A stretch of 64,000 nucleotides of DNA, taken from NCBI GenBank assembly GCA_016185015.1, contig JACPOI010000020.1, positions 186,001-250,000 of the forward strand. The letters run 5' to 3'. Source of the stretch: Burkholderiales bacterium (lineage in GTDB: Bacteria > Pseudomonadota > Gammaproteobacteria > Burkholderiales > Burkholderiaceae_C). The position numbers and the translations under genes are program-made. Positions 27,756 through 40,218 of the stretch are shown here, in pieces; the stretch's first letter is position 1, and each line of letters opens with the position of its first letter. Below the pieces are notes generated by a model. The model ran no database searches, was not told where the DNA came from, and saw only the letters and a list, made by a program, of their open reading frames with translations.

Positions 27756-28657
27756 GAGGGGCGGCGCAGGCGGGCCTGCAGTTTGGCGGCCTGGTAGCCG
27801 GCGTAAAGTTGGGCGTAGACAGGGCCGGGATGGCCGGTGCCCACGGGCTGGCCATCGATGCGGGTCACGGGCAGCACTTCCTTGGTGGCCGAACTCAGCA
27901 GGACTTCGTCGGCTGCCAGCACGTCCTCGCGGGAGATGCCGCGCAGTTCAAAGGAAATGCCGTGGGTGCTGCAGATCTCCTCCAGCAGGCCATAGCGTAT
28001 GCCTTCGAGCACCAGGTTGTCGCGGGGTGGGCCCATCAGCACGCCGTCCTTGACGATCCAGACATTGCTGGACGCCCCCTCGCTGAGCTGGCCTGCGCGA
28101 AACATGATGGTCTCGGTGGCGCCGGCGTCCACGCTGATCTGGCGTGCCAGCACCGCGCCCAGCAGGCTGGTGCTCTTGATATGCGCCTTTTCCCAGCGGA
28201 AGTCATCGGCCGTCACGCAGCTCACGCCGGCCTGGCGCAGGCTCTCGGCGGGGAGTTTCATGGTGTTGGTCATGACAAACACGGTGGGCGTGAGGCCTGG
28301 CAGCATGGCGTGGTCGCGCATGGCCACCCCGCGGGTGACCTGGATATAGACCATCTGTTCGATCTTTTCCGGGTCCTCGCCCGTACGGCGCGCGAAGTCA
28401 GCGACCAGTCGCTCCGCAATCGCCCGCCATTCGCTGCGTGTGCGCGGATTGGGGATGCGCAGCTCGGCCAGGCTGCGGTCCAGGCGGGCCATGTGCTGTT
28501 CGAATCGGAACAGGCAGCGGCCATAGACCGGGACCACTTCATAGACGCCATCGCCAAAAATGAAGCCGCGGTCCATGACGCTGACTTTTGCATCCGGTAG
28601 CAGTGTGTACTCACCATTGAGATAGCAGGGCAGAGCAGGCAGAGCGGAGGATGACAT
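27752..28657 (-). CDS. dat: D-amino acid aminotransferase (class IV PLP enzyme)
   Basis: A 301-aa fold-type IV transaminase. It has YLNGEYTLLPDAKVSVMDRG, the PLP lysine K161 in HIKSTSLLG, and the phosphate-binding LSEGASSNVW. D-alanine transaminase supplies D-Glu or D-Ala. Branched-chain aminotransferase is the main alternative, but the length and cluster favour the D-amino acid type. The ATG at 28657 is used; a TTG two codons upstream is possible. Confidence 0.82.
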   Translation of the reverse strand: MSSSALPALPCYLNGEYTLLPDAKVSVMDRGFIFGDGVYEVVPVYGRCLFRFEQHMARLDRSLAELRIPNPRTRSEWRAIAERLVADFARRTGEDPEKIEQMVYIQVTRGVAMRDHAMLPGLTPTVFVMTNTMKLPAESLRQAGVSCVTADDFRWEKAHIKSTSLLGAVLARQISVDAGATETIMFRAGQLSEGASSNVWIVKDGVLMGPPRDNLVLEGIRYGLLEEICSTHGISFELRGISREDVLAADEVLLSSATKEVLPVTRIDGQPVGTGHPGPVYAQLYAGYQAAKLQARLRRPS

Positions 28658-28764
28658 GGTCAAATTATCGCAGCAAGGCTGGTGGCAATGAGGTGGCCGC
28701 GCTCGCGCGGAGCCGGCGGTGAAACCATATGGGGGCGCTTTTTTAATGTTCTAGTCAGGTACTG

Positions 28765-28795
28765 GTCAAATGGCTCGGGTTTCTACGTATAATCT
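28765..28795 (+). promoter_or_regulatory. Promoter of the atp operon
   Basis: A perfect TATAAT (28790-28795) lies 45 bp before the atpI start. The best -35 is TGGTCA (28765-28770) with a 19-bp spacer, or GGTCAA (28767-28772) with 17 bp. The -10 is convincing and the -35 is weak. Confidence 0.6.
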
Positions 28796-28840
28796 AAGGC
28801 TTTGTGGCGTTGCCAAAGCTGGATCCGGGTGGGATTTGAA

Positions 28841-29323
28841 ATGTCTAAATCGGCATCGGGACCGCGGGGTGGCGCACAAGACGAGGCTACGGAGTCGGAT
28901 TTCACGCCGCTGAGCGCCCAGGAGGCGCAGGCGCTGCGGGAACGTAACCCATCGGTTTCTCCCTGGTGGGTGGTGATGGCTCAGGTGGTGGTCGGGGCGG
29001 TGGCGGCTTTGCTGGCCTGGCTCCTGACCGGCTCGCCGTCGGTGGCCTGGTCTCTTGCATATGGTGCGTTGGCGGTGGCCCTGCCGGCCGCCTTGTTCGC
29101 GCGGGGCTTGAGCGGTCGCCTGGCGTCGGTGAATCCGATGACGGCGGCCCTCGGCTTCCTGGTGTGGCAGATGGTTAAGTTGGCCTTGACGATGGCAATG
29201 TTGTTTGCCGCGCCAAGGCTGGTGGTGGCGCTGAGTTGGCCGGCCCTGCTGGTGGGCTTGGTGCTGGCGTTGAAGGTGTATTGGGTGGCGTTGAGATTCG
29301 CGCCACGGAACATGAAACTTTGA
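28841..29323 (+). CDS. atpI: ATP synthase assembly protein AtpI
   Basis: A 160-aa membrane protein with four hydrophobic helices after a hydrophilic N-terminus of about 45 residues. It is the first gene of the operon, as usual, and helps assembly of the c ring. The ATG at 28841 is selected because the upstream frame has no SD. Sequence conservation is low in this family, so position is the main evidence. Confidence 0.82.
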   Translation: MSKSASGPRGGAQDEATESDFTPLSAQEAQALRERNPSVSPWWVVMAQVVVGAVAALLAWLLTGSPSVAWSLAYGALAVALPAALFARGLSGRLASVNPMTAALGFLVWQMVKLALTMAMLFAAPRLVVALSWPALLVGLVLALKVYWVALRFAPRNMKL

Positions 29324-29336
29324 GACGAGTAAACAG

Positions 29337-30185
29337 ATGAGTGCTGAAACCGGACTGACCGCAGGCGAGTACATCGTTCACCACCTGCATCATCTGCAAA
29401 ACCAGGCGCCCAAGGGGGTTGCCGACTTCTCGGTTTTCAACCTGGATTCCCTGTTCTTCTCGATCTCCCTCGGGGTGCTGGGCTGCTGGCTGCTCTGGCT
29501 GGCCGCGCGCAAGGCCACTTCGGGTGTGCCGGGTCGTTTCCAGGCCGCGGTGGAGATCCTGGTCGAGATGGTGGATGCACAGGCCAAGGGCATCGTGCAC
29601 AACGCCGAAAGCCGCAAGTTCGTGGCCCCTCTGGCGCTGACCGTGTTCGTCTGGATCTTCCTGATGAACGCGATGGACCTGCTGCCGGTCGACCTGATCC
29701 CGGCCCTGTGGCACAGCGCCGGCCCGGCGGTGGGCATGAAGGATTACATGCGCGTGGTGCCCACGGCCGATCTGTCGGTCACCATGGGCCTGTCCCTGGC
29801 TGTGCTGCTGATCTGCATTTACTACAACATCAAGATCAAGGGCGCAGGCGGCTGGATCCATGAGCTGTTCACCGCTCCCTTTGGCTCCCATCCGCTACTG
29901 TGGCCCTTCAACTTCATGATGCAGATCATCGAGTTCATCGCCAAGACCGTTTCGCACGGCATGCGACTGTTCGGCAATATGTATGCCGGCGAACTGATCT
30001 TTATGCTGATCGCCCTGATGGGCGGTGCCTGGTCGATGTCGGCCACCGGCATCGGCTTGGCCATCGGCCACGTCATCGCAGGCACGGCCTGGGCGATCTT
30101 CCACATCCTGATCATCACGTTGCAGGCCTTTGTGTTCATGATGCTGACCCTGGTTTACCTTGGTCAGGCGCATGACGCGCATTGA
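29337..30185 (+). CDS. atpB: ATP synthase F0 subunit a
   Basis: A 282-aa membrane subunit forming the proton half-channels. The key arginine helix reads [17 protein letters not shown]. The C-terminal helix contains [18 protein letters not shown] with the conserved Gln. Length is typical for betaproteobacteria. Confidence 0.97.
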   Translation: MSAETGLTAGEYIVHHLHHLQNQAPKGVADFSVFNLDSLFFSISLGVLGCWLLWLAARKATSGVPGRFQAAVEILVEMVDAQAKGIVHNAESRKFVAPLALTVFVWIFLMNAMDLLPVDLIPALWHSAGPAVGMKDYMRVVPTADLSVTMGLSLAVLLICIYYNIKIKGAGGWIHELFTAPFGSHPLLWPFNFMMQIIEFIAKTVSHGMRLFGNMYAGELIFMLIALMGGAWSMSATGIGLAIGHVIAGTAWAIFHILIITLQAFVFMMLTLVYLGQAHDAH

Positions 30186-30219
30186 GTCCCGCTATTCCTT
30201 TTTTCCTTTCTCTTTTTAA

Positions 30220-30504
<285 letters not shown>

Positions 30505-30565
30505 GCTCCGCCGGACACAAAACATTCCCCGGCGTGCGTGGGCACGTCAGGGTGAAGGATGAAAC

Positions 30566-31036
30566 ATGAGCATTACCGGTACCCTCATCATTCAGATGAT
30601 CGTGTTCCTGATCCTGGTCGGGTTCACGATGAAGTTTGTGTGGCCTCCGATTGCCAAGGCGCTGGATGAGCGCGCGCTGAAGATCGCCGACGGCCTCGCG
30701 GCTGCCGACAAGGCCAAGTCCGAACTGTCCGCCGCCAACAAGCGCGTGGAAGACGAGCTGGCGAAGTCGCGCAATGAGACTGCTGCCCGCCTGGCTGATG
30801 CCGAGCGTCGCGCGCAGACCATCATCGAGGAAGCCAAGGCCAGGGCGACGGAAGAGGGCAACAAGATTGTTGCCGCTGCCAAGTCCGACGCCGAGCAGCA
30901 GACGGTCAAGGCACGTGAGGCCCTGCGTGAGCAGGTGGCCGCACTGGCCGTCAAGGGCGCCGAGCAGATTCTGCGCAAGGAAGTCAACGCCAGCGTCCAT
31001 GCGGACCTGCTGGGTCGTTTGAAGACTGAGCTGTAA
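30566..31036 (+). CDS. atpF: ATP synthase F0 subunit b
   Basis: A 156-aa peripheral stalk subunit. One N-terminal membrane helix (about residues 5-25) is followed by [11 protein letters not shown] and a long charged coiled coil rich in Ala, Lys and Glu. Standard length. Confidence 0.97.
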   Translation: MSITGTLIIQMIVFLILVGFTMKFVWPPIAKALDERALKIADGLAAADKAKSELSAANKRVEDELAKSRNETAARLADAERRAQTIIEEAKARATEEGNKIVAAAKSDAEQQTVKAREALREQVAALAVKGAEQILRKEVNASVHADLLGRLKTEL

Positions 31037-31045
31037 GAGGATCCC

Positions 31046-31576
31046 ATGGCTGAACTCGCCACCATTGCCCGTCCCTACGCTGAAGCGCTTTTCAAGGCGA
31101 CCGCGGCCGATCTGGCCGGTGCGGCCGTCTGGGTCGAGGAGCTGGCTGTGATTGCGGGCAATCCGCAGCTGCAGCAGTTTGCCGAGAACCCGAATGCGAC
31201 GGCACAGCAGGTGTTCGACGTGATCGCCGGGGTGGCCAAGGCCCCCCTGAACGATGCCGCCAAGAACTTCCTGCGCACCGTTATCGACAACGGCCGTCTG
31301 AGCGTGCTGCCGGAAATCGCGGCCCAGTTTCGCACCCTGAAGAACGCCCAGAGCGGCTCTTCGGATGCCGTCGTGTACAGCGCCTTTGCCATCGATGGCG
31401 CGGCGCTGGCCGACGTCAAGGCGACGCTGGAAAAACGCTTCGGCCGCAAGCTGAATGTGTCCGTCGAATTGCAGCCCGAGCTGATCGGTGGCATCCGCGT
31501 GGTGGTCGGTGACGAGGTGCTCGACACCTCCGTCAAGGCCCGTCTGGAACAAATGAAAGTGGCTCTCACTGCCTGA
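31046..31576 (+). CDS. atpH: ATP synthase F1 subunit delta
   Basis: A 176-aa peripheral stalk cap. It starts [16 protein letters not shown] and ends with the conserved [20 protein letters not shown] region. It begins 9 nt after atpF. Confidence 0.96.
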   Translation: MAELATIARPYAEALFKATAADLAGAAVWVEELAVIAGNPQLQQFAENPNATAQQVFDVIAGVAKAPLNDAAKNFLRTVIDNGRLSVLPEIAAQFRTLKNAQSGSSDAVVYSAFAIDGAALADVKATLEKRFGRKLNVSVELQPELIGGIRVVVGDEVLDTSVKARLEQMKVALTA

Positions 31577-31626
31577 GGCGTCCCGCCCGAGCTGTCAGCC
31601 CAACCCAAGGAAAGAAGGAAAGAGTC

Positions 31627-33180
<1,554 letters not shown>

Positions 33181-33209
33181 TTCCGACCTGACGATCCAAG
33201 GAGCCACTC

Positions 33210-34088
33210 ATGGCAGCAGGTAAGGAAATACGCGGCAAGATCAAATCGGTGGAAAACACCAAGAAGATCACCAAGGCCATGGAAATGGTGGCCGCGTCGA
33301 AGATGCGCAAGGCGCAGCAGCGTATGCGTGCCGCCCGTCCCTACAGCGAGAAGGTGCGCAACATTGCCGCCAACCTCGGCAAGGCCAACCCGGAGTACAC
33401 GCATCCGTTCATGCGAGTGAACGATGCCAAGACGGCCGGCATGATCGTCGTGACCACGGACAAGGGTCTGTGCGGCGGCCTCAACACCAACGTGCTGCGC
33501 GGCGTGACCAACAAGTTGCGCGAGTTGCAGGGCGAAGGTGTCGGCATGCAGGCGGTGGCCATTGGCAACAAGGGCCTGGGTTTCCTCAACCGCATCGGGG
33601 CCAAGGTGGTTTCCCAGTCGACCCAGCTCGGCGATACGCCGCATCTGGAAAAGCTGATCGGCCCGGTCAAGGTGCTGCTCGACGCCTACGCGCGTGGCGA
33701 ACTGAATTCGGTGTACCTGTGCTACACCAAGTTCATCAACACCATGAAGCAGGAGCCGGTGGTCACGCAGCTGCTGCCTTTGTCGGCGGCTAAGATGGAA
33801 GCCGAGGCGCAAGCCAGCGGCCCCCAGCATGGCTGGGACTACATCTACGAGCCCGACGCCCAGGCCGTCATCGACGAACTGCTGTTGCGCTACGTCGAGG
33901 CGCTGGTTTACCAGGCCGTGGCCGAGAACATGGCTTCGGAGCAATCGGCCCGGATGGTGGCCATGAAGGCTGCCACCGACAACGCAGGTAGCGTGATCGG
34001 TGAACTCAAGCTGGTCTACAACAAGACGCGTCAGGCAGCAATCACGAAAGAGCTGTCGGAAATCGTGGCGGGTGCGGCTGCTGTTTAA
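33210..34088 (+). CDS. atpG: ATP synthase F1 subunit gamma
   Basis: A 292-aa central rotor shaft. The N-terminal coiled-coil strand reads [20 protein letters not shown], the central part has [13 protein letters not shown], and the C-terminal helix ends [20 protein letters not shown]. Slightly longer than the E. coli protein, normal for this group. Confidence 0.98.
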   Translation: MAAGKEIRGKIKSVENTKKITKAMEMVAASKMRKAQQRMRAARPYSEKVRNIAANLGKANPEYTHPFMRVNDAKTAGMIVVTTDKGLCGGLNTNVLRGVTNKLRELQGEGVGMQAVAIGNKGLGFLNRIGAKVVSQSTQLGDTPHLEKLIGPVKVLLDAYARGELNSVYLCYTKFINTMKQEPVVTQLLPLSAAKMEAEAQASGPQHGWDYIYEPDAQAVIDELLLRYVEALVYQAVAENMASEQSARMVAMKAATDNAGSVIGELKLVYNKTRQAAITKELSEIVAGAAAV

Positions 34089-34121
34089 AACAGCACTCCG
34101 GTCTGACCTTTGGTACGTTAA

Positions 34122-35561
<1,440 letters not shown>

Positions 35562-35585
35562 TCCCGCGGGCCTACCGGAGTCACC

Positions 35586-36002
35586 ATGAACACGATCCAC
35601 GTCGATGTGGTCAGTGCCGAAGATGCCATCTTCTCGGGCGAGGCGCGTTTTGTCGCCCTCCCCGGCGAAGCCGGCGAACTCGGCATCTACCCGCGTCACA
35701 CCCCGCTGATCACCCGCATCAAGCCGGGCTCGGTGCGCATCGAAATGGCTGACGGCAAGGAAGAGTTCGTCTTCGTCGCCGGCGGCATCCTCGAGGTGCA
35801 GCCCGACTGCGTCACCGTCCTCTCCGACACCGCCGTGCGCGGCAAGGACCTGGACGAAGAGAAGGCCAACGAAGCCAAGCTGGCCGCCGAAGAGGCGATC
35901 AAGAACGCCAAGAGCGAGATCGATATCGCTCGTGCCACCTCCGAGCTGGCCATTGCCGTGGCCGAGATGGCGGCGGCTCGCAAGTTCCTGCAGAAGAAGT
36001 AA
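35586..36002 (+). CDS. atpC: ATP synthase F1 subunit epsilon
   Basis: A 138-aa rotor subunit that inhibits ATP hydrolysis. The N-terminal beta barrel contains [19 protein letters not shown], and the C-terminal helical hairpin is Ala/Glu-rich. It ends the operon. Confidence 0.97.
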   Translation: MNTIHVDVVSAEDAIFSGEARFVALPGEAGELGIYPRHTPLITRIKPGSVRIEMADGKEEFVFVAGGILEVQPDCVTVLSDTAVRGKDLDEEKANEAKLAAEEAIKNAKSEIDIARATSELAIAVAEMAAARKFLQKK

Positions 36003-36040
36003 ATCCAGTTCAGCTGCGGTCCACGCGACCGCACTGCACC

Positions 36041-36071
36041 AAAGGCCCTGACGTGTGAACGCAGGGCCTTT
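36041..36071 (+). terminator. Intrinsic terminator of the atp operon
   Basis: AAAGGCCCTG (36041-36050) pairs with CAGGGCCTTT (36062-36071), followed by GTCTTTTC. Confidence 0.85.
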
Positions 36072-36160
36072 GTCTTTTCGGCGGGCGCTGGCGATAAATG
36101 CACTGACGACGGGCGGGACGGGCGCGCTGGAGGAAAATCAGGCGATCGGACATATCAGGC

Positions 36161-37147
36161 ATGAACTACACCTCACCTCGCTGGCTGCCCGGCGGGCATC
36201 TGCAGACCATCTGGGCCGCGTTGTATGCACGCCGCGTGCAGGGACCGCCACCGCAGTTCCGGCGCGAGCGTTGGGACACGCCGGATGGCGATTTCGTCGA
36301 TGTCGACTGGTTGCAGGGCCCGGCAGGCAATACCTTGCTCGTGCTCTTTCATGGGCTGGAGGGCTCCTCGCAAAGCCAGTACGCGCAAGCTTTTGCCGGC
36401 TATGCGCGAGAGCGCGGCCTGTCCTACGCCGTGCCGCACTTCCGGGGTTGCAGCGGTGAACTCAACCGCGCGCCGCGCGCCTACCACTCGGGCGACTGGC
36501 AGGAAATCGACTGGATCCTGCGGCAGCTGCGCAGCCGGCATGCCGGCCCCATCGTGGCCCTGGGCATCTCGCTGGGTGGCAATGCCCTGATGCGCTGGGC
36601 CGGCGAACTGGGCGAGGCGGCTGCCACGGTCGTCAGCGCCGTGGCCAGTGTGTGTTCGCCGCTGGATCTGGCAGCTGGCGGCCATGCGATCGGGCGCGGT
36701 TTCAATCGGCAGGTCTACACGCGCATGTTCCTGCGCACCATGAAACCCAAGGCCCTGGCCAAGTGGCATCAACACCCGGGCCTGTTCGATCGGGACGCCT
36801 TGCTGCGGGCGCGTGATCTCTACACCTTCGACAAGCTCTTCACCGCGCCATTGCACGGCTTCAGGAGCACCGAAGACTACTGGGCCAGGGCCTCGGCCAA
36901 ACCGCACCTGCACCGCATCCGCATTCCGGCGCTGGCCCTCAATGCGCGCAACGACCCTTTTGTGCCGGCGCACAGCTTGCCGCGGTCCGGCGAAGTGGGG
37001 GATTGGGTGACGCTGTGGCAACCCGAGAACGGGGGCCACGTGGGGTTCCCTGATGGGCGCTGGCCCGGCCATGTGCACACCATGCCGGAAGCCGTGGGCG
37101 CGTGGTTGTTGAGGGCTGCGGGCGTGCAGGAGCCACAGCATGGATGA
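36161..37147 (+). CDS. Alpha/beta hydrolase, YheT family
   Basis: A 328-aa hydrolase. It starts with the family hallmark PRWLPGGHLQTIWA. It has LFHGLEGSSQSQYA, the nucleophile elbow GISLGGNALMRW, the acid in NARNDPFVP and the histidine in ENGGHVGF. Substrate unknown; related proteins act on esters or lipids. It overlaps the next gene by 8 nt, so they are probably coupled. Confidence 0.9.
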   Translation: MNYTSPRWLPGGHLQTIWAALYARRVQGPPPQFRRERWDTPDGDFVDVDWLQGPAGNTLLVLFHGLEGSSQSQYAQAFAGYARERGLSYAVPHFRGCSGELNRAPRAYHSGDWQEIDWILRQLRSRHAGPIVALGISLGGNALMRWAGELGEAAATVVSAVASVCSPLDLAAGGHAIGRGFNRQVYTRMFLRTMKPKALAKWHQHPGLFDRDALLRARDLYTFDKLFTAPLHGFRSTEDYWARASAKPHLHRIRIPALALNARNDPFVPAHSLPRSGEVGDWVTLWQPENGGHVGFPDGRWPGHVHTMPEAVGAWLLRAAGVQEPQHG

Positions 37148-37694
37148 CATCGTCAGACAGGCCATGGCCAAGTGGCCCAACGTGCCCGACTGCTATGGCT
37201 GGCTCGGGCTGGATGCGCGCGGCAACTGGTACATGCGCGATGACCGCGTCCAGGCGGCGGGCGCTTTCGACAGCGGCGTACCGGGGGCCAAGGGCTCGTT
37301 GTTGAAACACGAGAAGCTCATCGATTTCATCCAGCGCAACTATGCCGCCGATGCCCAGGGCCGCTGGTTCTTCCAGAACGGCCCGCAGCGTGTCTACGTG
37401 GAACTGGACGCCACGCCCTGGATCTGGCGGATCGACGACGATGGCACGGTGCGCGCGCACAGTGGTGAGTTGGTCACCGTGCAGCGCTGCCTGCTGGACG
37501 AACTGGGGCGCGTCTATCTGCAGACCGAGCGGGGCCTGGGCCTGGTGCACACCCAGGATGTCGCACGCGTGGCAGAGCGGGTGGAAGCGGGGGACTGGTC
37601 ACCCGAGCAGGAGCCCGCAGCCAGCCTGCCCGGACGGTATGGTTATGTGCGCAGTCCACAGCGCGACAGGCCGGCACAGGGCAAAAGCCCATAA
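37140..37694 (+). CDS. DUF2946-like conserved protein, unknown function
   Basis: A 184-aa soluble protein with no signal peptide. It reads PNVPDCYGWLGLDARGNWYM and later GRWFFQNGPQRVYVELDATP, which I recall from a small Burkholderiales family annotated DUF2946. No catalytic motif is obvious. Several Trp and Gly motifs suggest a beta-rich binding fold. Its overlap with the YheT-like gene is the best clue to a shared role. Confidence 0.7.
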   Translation: MDDIVRQAMAKWPNVPDCYGWLGLDARGNWYMRDDRVQAAGAFDSGVPGAKGSLLKHEKLIDFIQRNYAADAQGRWFFQNGPQRVYVELDATPWIWRIDDDGTVRAHSGELVTVQRCLLDELGRVYLQTERGLGLVHTQDVARVAERVEAGDWSPEQEPAASLPGRYGYVRSPQRDRPAQGKSP

Positions 37695-37745
37695 TTCCCT
37701 CGACTGTGGCGCACGGACGCATGCCGGCGCAGACGAGGAGACAGC

Positions 37746-38519
37746 ATGGGTGTGAAGGACTTGTTCCAGCTCGATGGTCGCGTGGCGCTGATCACCGGCG
37801 GTTCGCGCGGCCTGGGCCTGCAGATGGCTGAGGCACTGGGCGAGATGGGCTGCCGACTGGCGCTGACGGCGCGCAAGGCCGAGGAGCTGGAAGCCGCGCG
37901 ACTGCATCTGCAGGCCCAGGGCCTGGAGGTGCTGTGTATTGCTGGCGACCTGCAGCAGACGGAAGACATCCCGGCCATGGTGCAGCAGGTGATGGCCCGC
38001 TACGGCCAGATCGATATCCTGGTCAACAATGCGGGCGCCACCTGGGGTGCCCCGGCCGAGGATTATCCGGATGCTGCCTGGCACAAGGTGATGAACCTCA
38101 ACATCAATGCGCCATTCTTTCTGTCGCGCGAGGTGGGCCGGTGCAGCATGATCCCGCGCCAGCAAGGCAAGATCATCAACATCGCGTCGGTGGCGGGCCT
38201 CAAGGGCACGGCCCCGGGCGTGCACACCATCGCCTACAACACCTCCAAGGCCGCGTTGATCAACTTCACGCGCACCCTGGCGGCCGAGTGGGGGCGCTAC
38301 AACATCAATGTCAACGCGCTCTGCCCGGGCTTCTTCCCCTCGAAGTTGTCCGCCGGCCTGCTGGCGCAGGTGCAGGACGCCGTGATCGCGCGCGCACCGC
38401 TGCACCGCATCGGTGGCGAGGAAGACCTCAAGGGCTCGGTGGTGTTCCTGGCCAGCGCGGCCTCACGCCACATCACCGGCCAGTACCTGGCGGTGGATGG
38501 CGGCAGCAGCATCGTCTGA
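37746..38519 (+). CDS. Short-chain dehydrogenase/reductase
   Basis: A 257-aa NAD(P)-dependent oxidoreductase. Cofactor motif TGGSRGLG, NNAGATWG after strand four, and the catalytic YNTSK preceded by IASVAG Ser. The C-terminal GQYLAVDGGSSIV is typical of the 3-oxoacyl-ACP reductase or gluconate 5-dehydrogenase groups. With two acyl-CoA-ligase-like genes next to it, a role in fatty or aromatic acid metabolism is plausible. Confidence 0.9.
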   Translation: MGVKDLFQLDGRVALITGGSRGLGLQMAEALGEMGCRLALTARKAEELEAARLHLQAQGLEVLCIAGDLQQTEDIPAMVQQVMARYGQIDILVNNAGATWGAPAEDYPDAAWHKVMNLNINAPFFLSREVGRCSMIPRQQGKIINIASVAGLKGTAPGVHTIAYNTSKAALINFTRTLAAEWGRYNINVNALCPGFFPSKLSAGLLAQVQDAVIARAPLHRIGGEEDLKGSVVFLASAASRHITGQYLAVDGGSSIV

Positions 38520-38532
38520 AAGGCAGATCCCC

Positions 38533-40218
38533 ATGCTCCCTGGCCACAACAACCGCCATGTCCCGCATTGGCCACCAGGACTGCCGCGGCAACTGACGCT
38601 GCCGCAGACCAGCCTCTGGTTCAACGTCGAAGTCGCGGCGACACGCTATCCCGACAAGCCGTTCATCGTCTATTACGACACGCCGCTGAGCTACGCGAGG
38701 TTTCGCGACGAGTGCGAGCGTGTTGCCGGCTGGCTCCAGCAGGCCTGTGGTGTCAAGGCCGGTGACCGAGTGCTGCTCTACATGCAGAACAGCCCACAAT
38801 GGGTGGTCGCCTACTACGGCATCCTGCGCGCCAACGCGGTGGTGGTCCCCATCAACCCCATGAACCGCACCGAAGAGCTGCGTCACTACGTGAGCGACAG
38901 TGGCGCGAGCACGGCCCTGGTGGCGCAGGACCTGTACCCGCAGATCGCACCGCTGCAAGGTGGGGCCGCCGGGCCGGGCCTGCAGCACCTGGGGGTGGCG
39001 GCCTACAGCGACTACCTGCGCGAGCCCACCGATCTGGCCCTGCCGCCTTTCGTGGCCGCGCCGCGCGAGCAGATTACTGCGCCGGGGGTCACGCTCTGGG
39101 CCGACCTGCTGCGGCAAGACCATCGGCCCGGCCCGCACACCGCGGGTCCGGACGACCTGTGCGTGATGCCCTACACCTCGGGTACCACGGGTCAGCCCAA
39201 GGGCTGCATGCACACCCACCGCAGCACCATGAGCACGCTGGTGGGGGGCGTGCAGTGGTTCAACCGGACGCAGGATGCGGTGTATCTGTCCGTGCTGCCT
39301 TTTTTCCACGTGACGGGCATGTCGGGCAGCATGAACGGGCCGATCTTTGCCGGGGCCACCATCGTGCTGCTCACGCGCTGGGACCGGGACGTCGCGGCGC
39401 AGTGCATCCAGCGCCACCGTGTCGGGATCTGGCAGACCATCTCGACCATGGTGGTGGATTTCCTGTCGAACCCGCGCCTGGGTGAGTACGACCTCTCCAG
39501 CCTGCAGGGGGTACGTGGCGGCGGCGCGGCCATGCCGGAGGCGATCGCCAAGAAGCTCAAGGACCTGACGGGGCTGGACTACGTGGAAGGCTACGGCATG
39601 TCCGAGACACTGGCGGCTACGCACATCAACCCGCCGCACCGTCCCAAGCCCCAATGCCTGGGCATCCCGGTCTTCGACGTCGACGCGCGTGTGCTGGATC
39701 CGCAGACGCTGCAGGAAGTGGCCGCGGGCGAGACCGGCGAGATCGTGGTGCATGCGCCGCAGGTCATGCAGGGCTACTGGCGCCAGCCTGAAGCGACGGC
39801 GCAGGCCTTCATCGAGATCGACGGCAGGCGATTCCTGCGCACGGGTGACCTGGCCTATGTGGACCAGGATGGTTATTTCTTCATGGTGGACCGGCTCAAG
39901 CGCATGATCAATGCTTCAGGCTACAAGGTCTGGCCGGCCGAGGTCGAAGCCCTCATGTACAAGCACCCGGCCATCCACGAGGCCTGTGTGATCGGAGCCC
40001 ACGACGCCAAGCGCGGCGAGACCGTCAAGGCCCTGGTGGTGCTCAAGGAAGAGACACGTGGCAAGGTGAGCGAGCAGGACATCATCCATTGGTCGCACGA
40101 GCACATGGCAGCCTACAAGAGTCCGCGCATCGTGGAGTTCGTGAACGCCTTGCCCAAATCCGGGACCGGCAAGATACTGTGGCGCGAGCTGCAGGAGCAG
40201 GAGCTGGCGCGCAAATGA
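38533..40218 (+). CDS. AMP-dependent acyl-CoA synthetase (long-chain type)
   Basis: A 561-aa adenylate-forming enzyme that activates a carboxylic acid with ATP and CoA. P-loop YTSGTTGQPKGCMHTH, YGMSETLA, RTGDLAYVDQDGYF, the hinge DRLKRMINASGYKVWPAEVE and the C-terminal lysine region KSGTGKILWREL are all present. Substrate cannot be read from the sequence. The ATG at 38533 sits 13 nt after the SDR stop. It overlaps the next ligase gene by 4 nt. Confidence 0.92.
   Translation: MLPGHNNRHVPHWPPGLPRQLTLPQTSLWFNVEVAATRYPDKPFIVYYDTPLSYARFRDECERVAGWLQQACGVKAGDRVLLYMQNSPQWVVAYYGILRANAVVVPINPMNRTEELRHYVSDSGASTALVAQDLYPQIAPLQGGAAGPGLQHLGVAAYSDYLREPTDLALPPFVAAPREQITAPGVTLWADLLRQDHRPGPHTAGPDDLCVMPYTSGTTGQPKGCMHTHRSTMSTLVGGVQWFNRTQDAVYLSVLPFFHVTGMSGSMNGPIFAGATIVLLTRWDRDVAAQCIQRHRVGIWQTISTMVVDFLSNPRLGEYDLSSLQGVRGGGAAMPEAIAKKLKDLTGLDYVEGYGMSETLAATHINPPHRPKPQCLGIPVFDVDARVLDPQTLQEVAAGETGEIVVHAPQVMQGYWRQPEATAQAFIEIDGRRFLRTGDLAYVDQDGYFFMVDRLKRMINASGYKVWPAEVEALMYKHPAIHEACVIGAHDAKRGETVKALVVLKEETRGKVSEQDIIHWSHEHMAAYKSPRIVEFVNALPKSGTGKILWRELQEQELARK

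Noticed and set aside
28658-28700. GATAAT close to the dat start as a promoter -10
   Set aside because: It lies only a few bases before the start codon and its best -35 partner is 13 bp away, too close for sigma-70.
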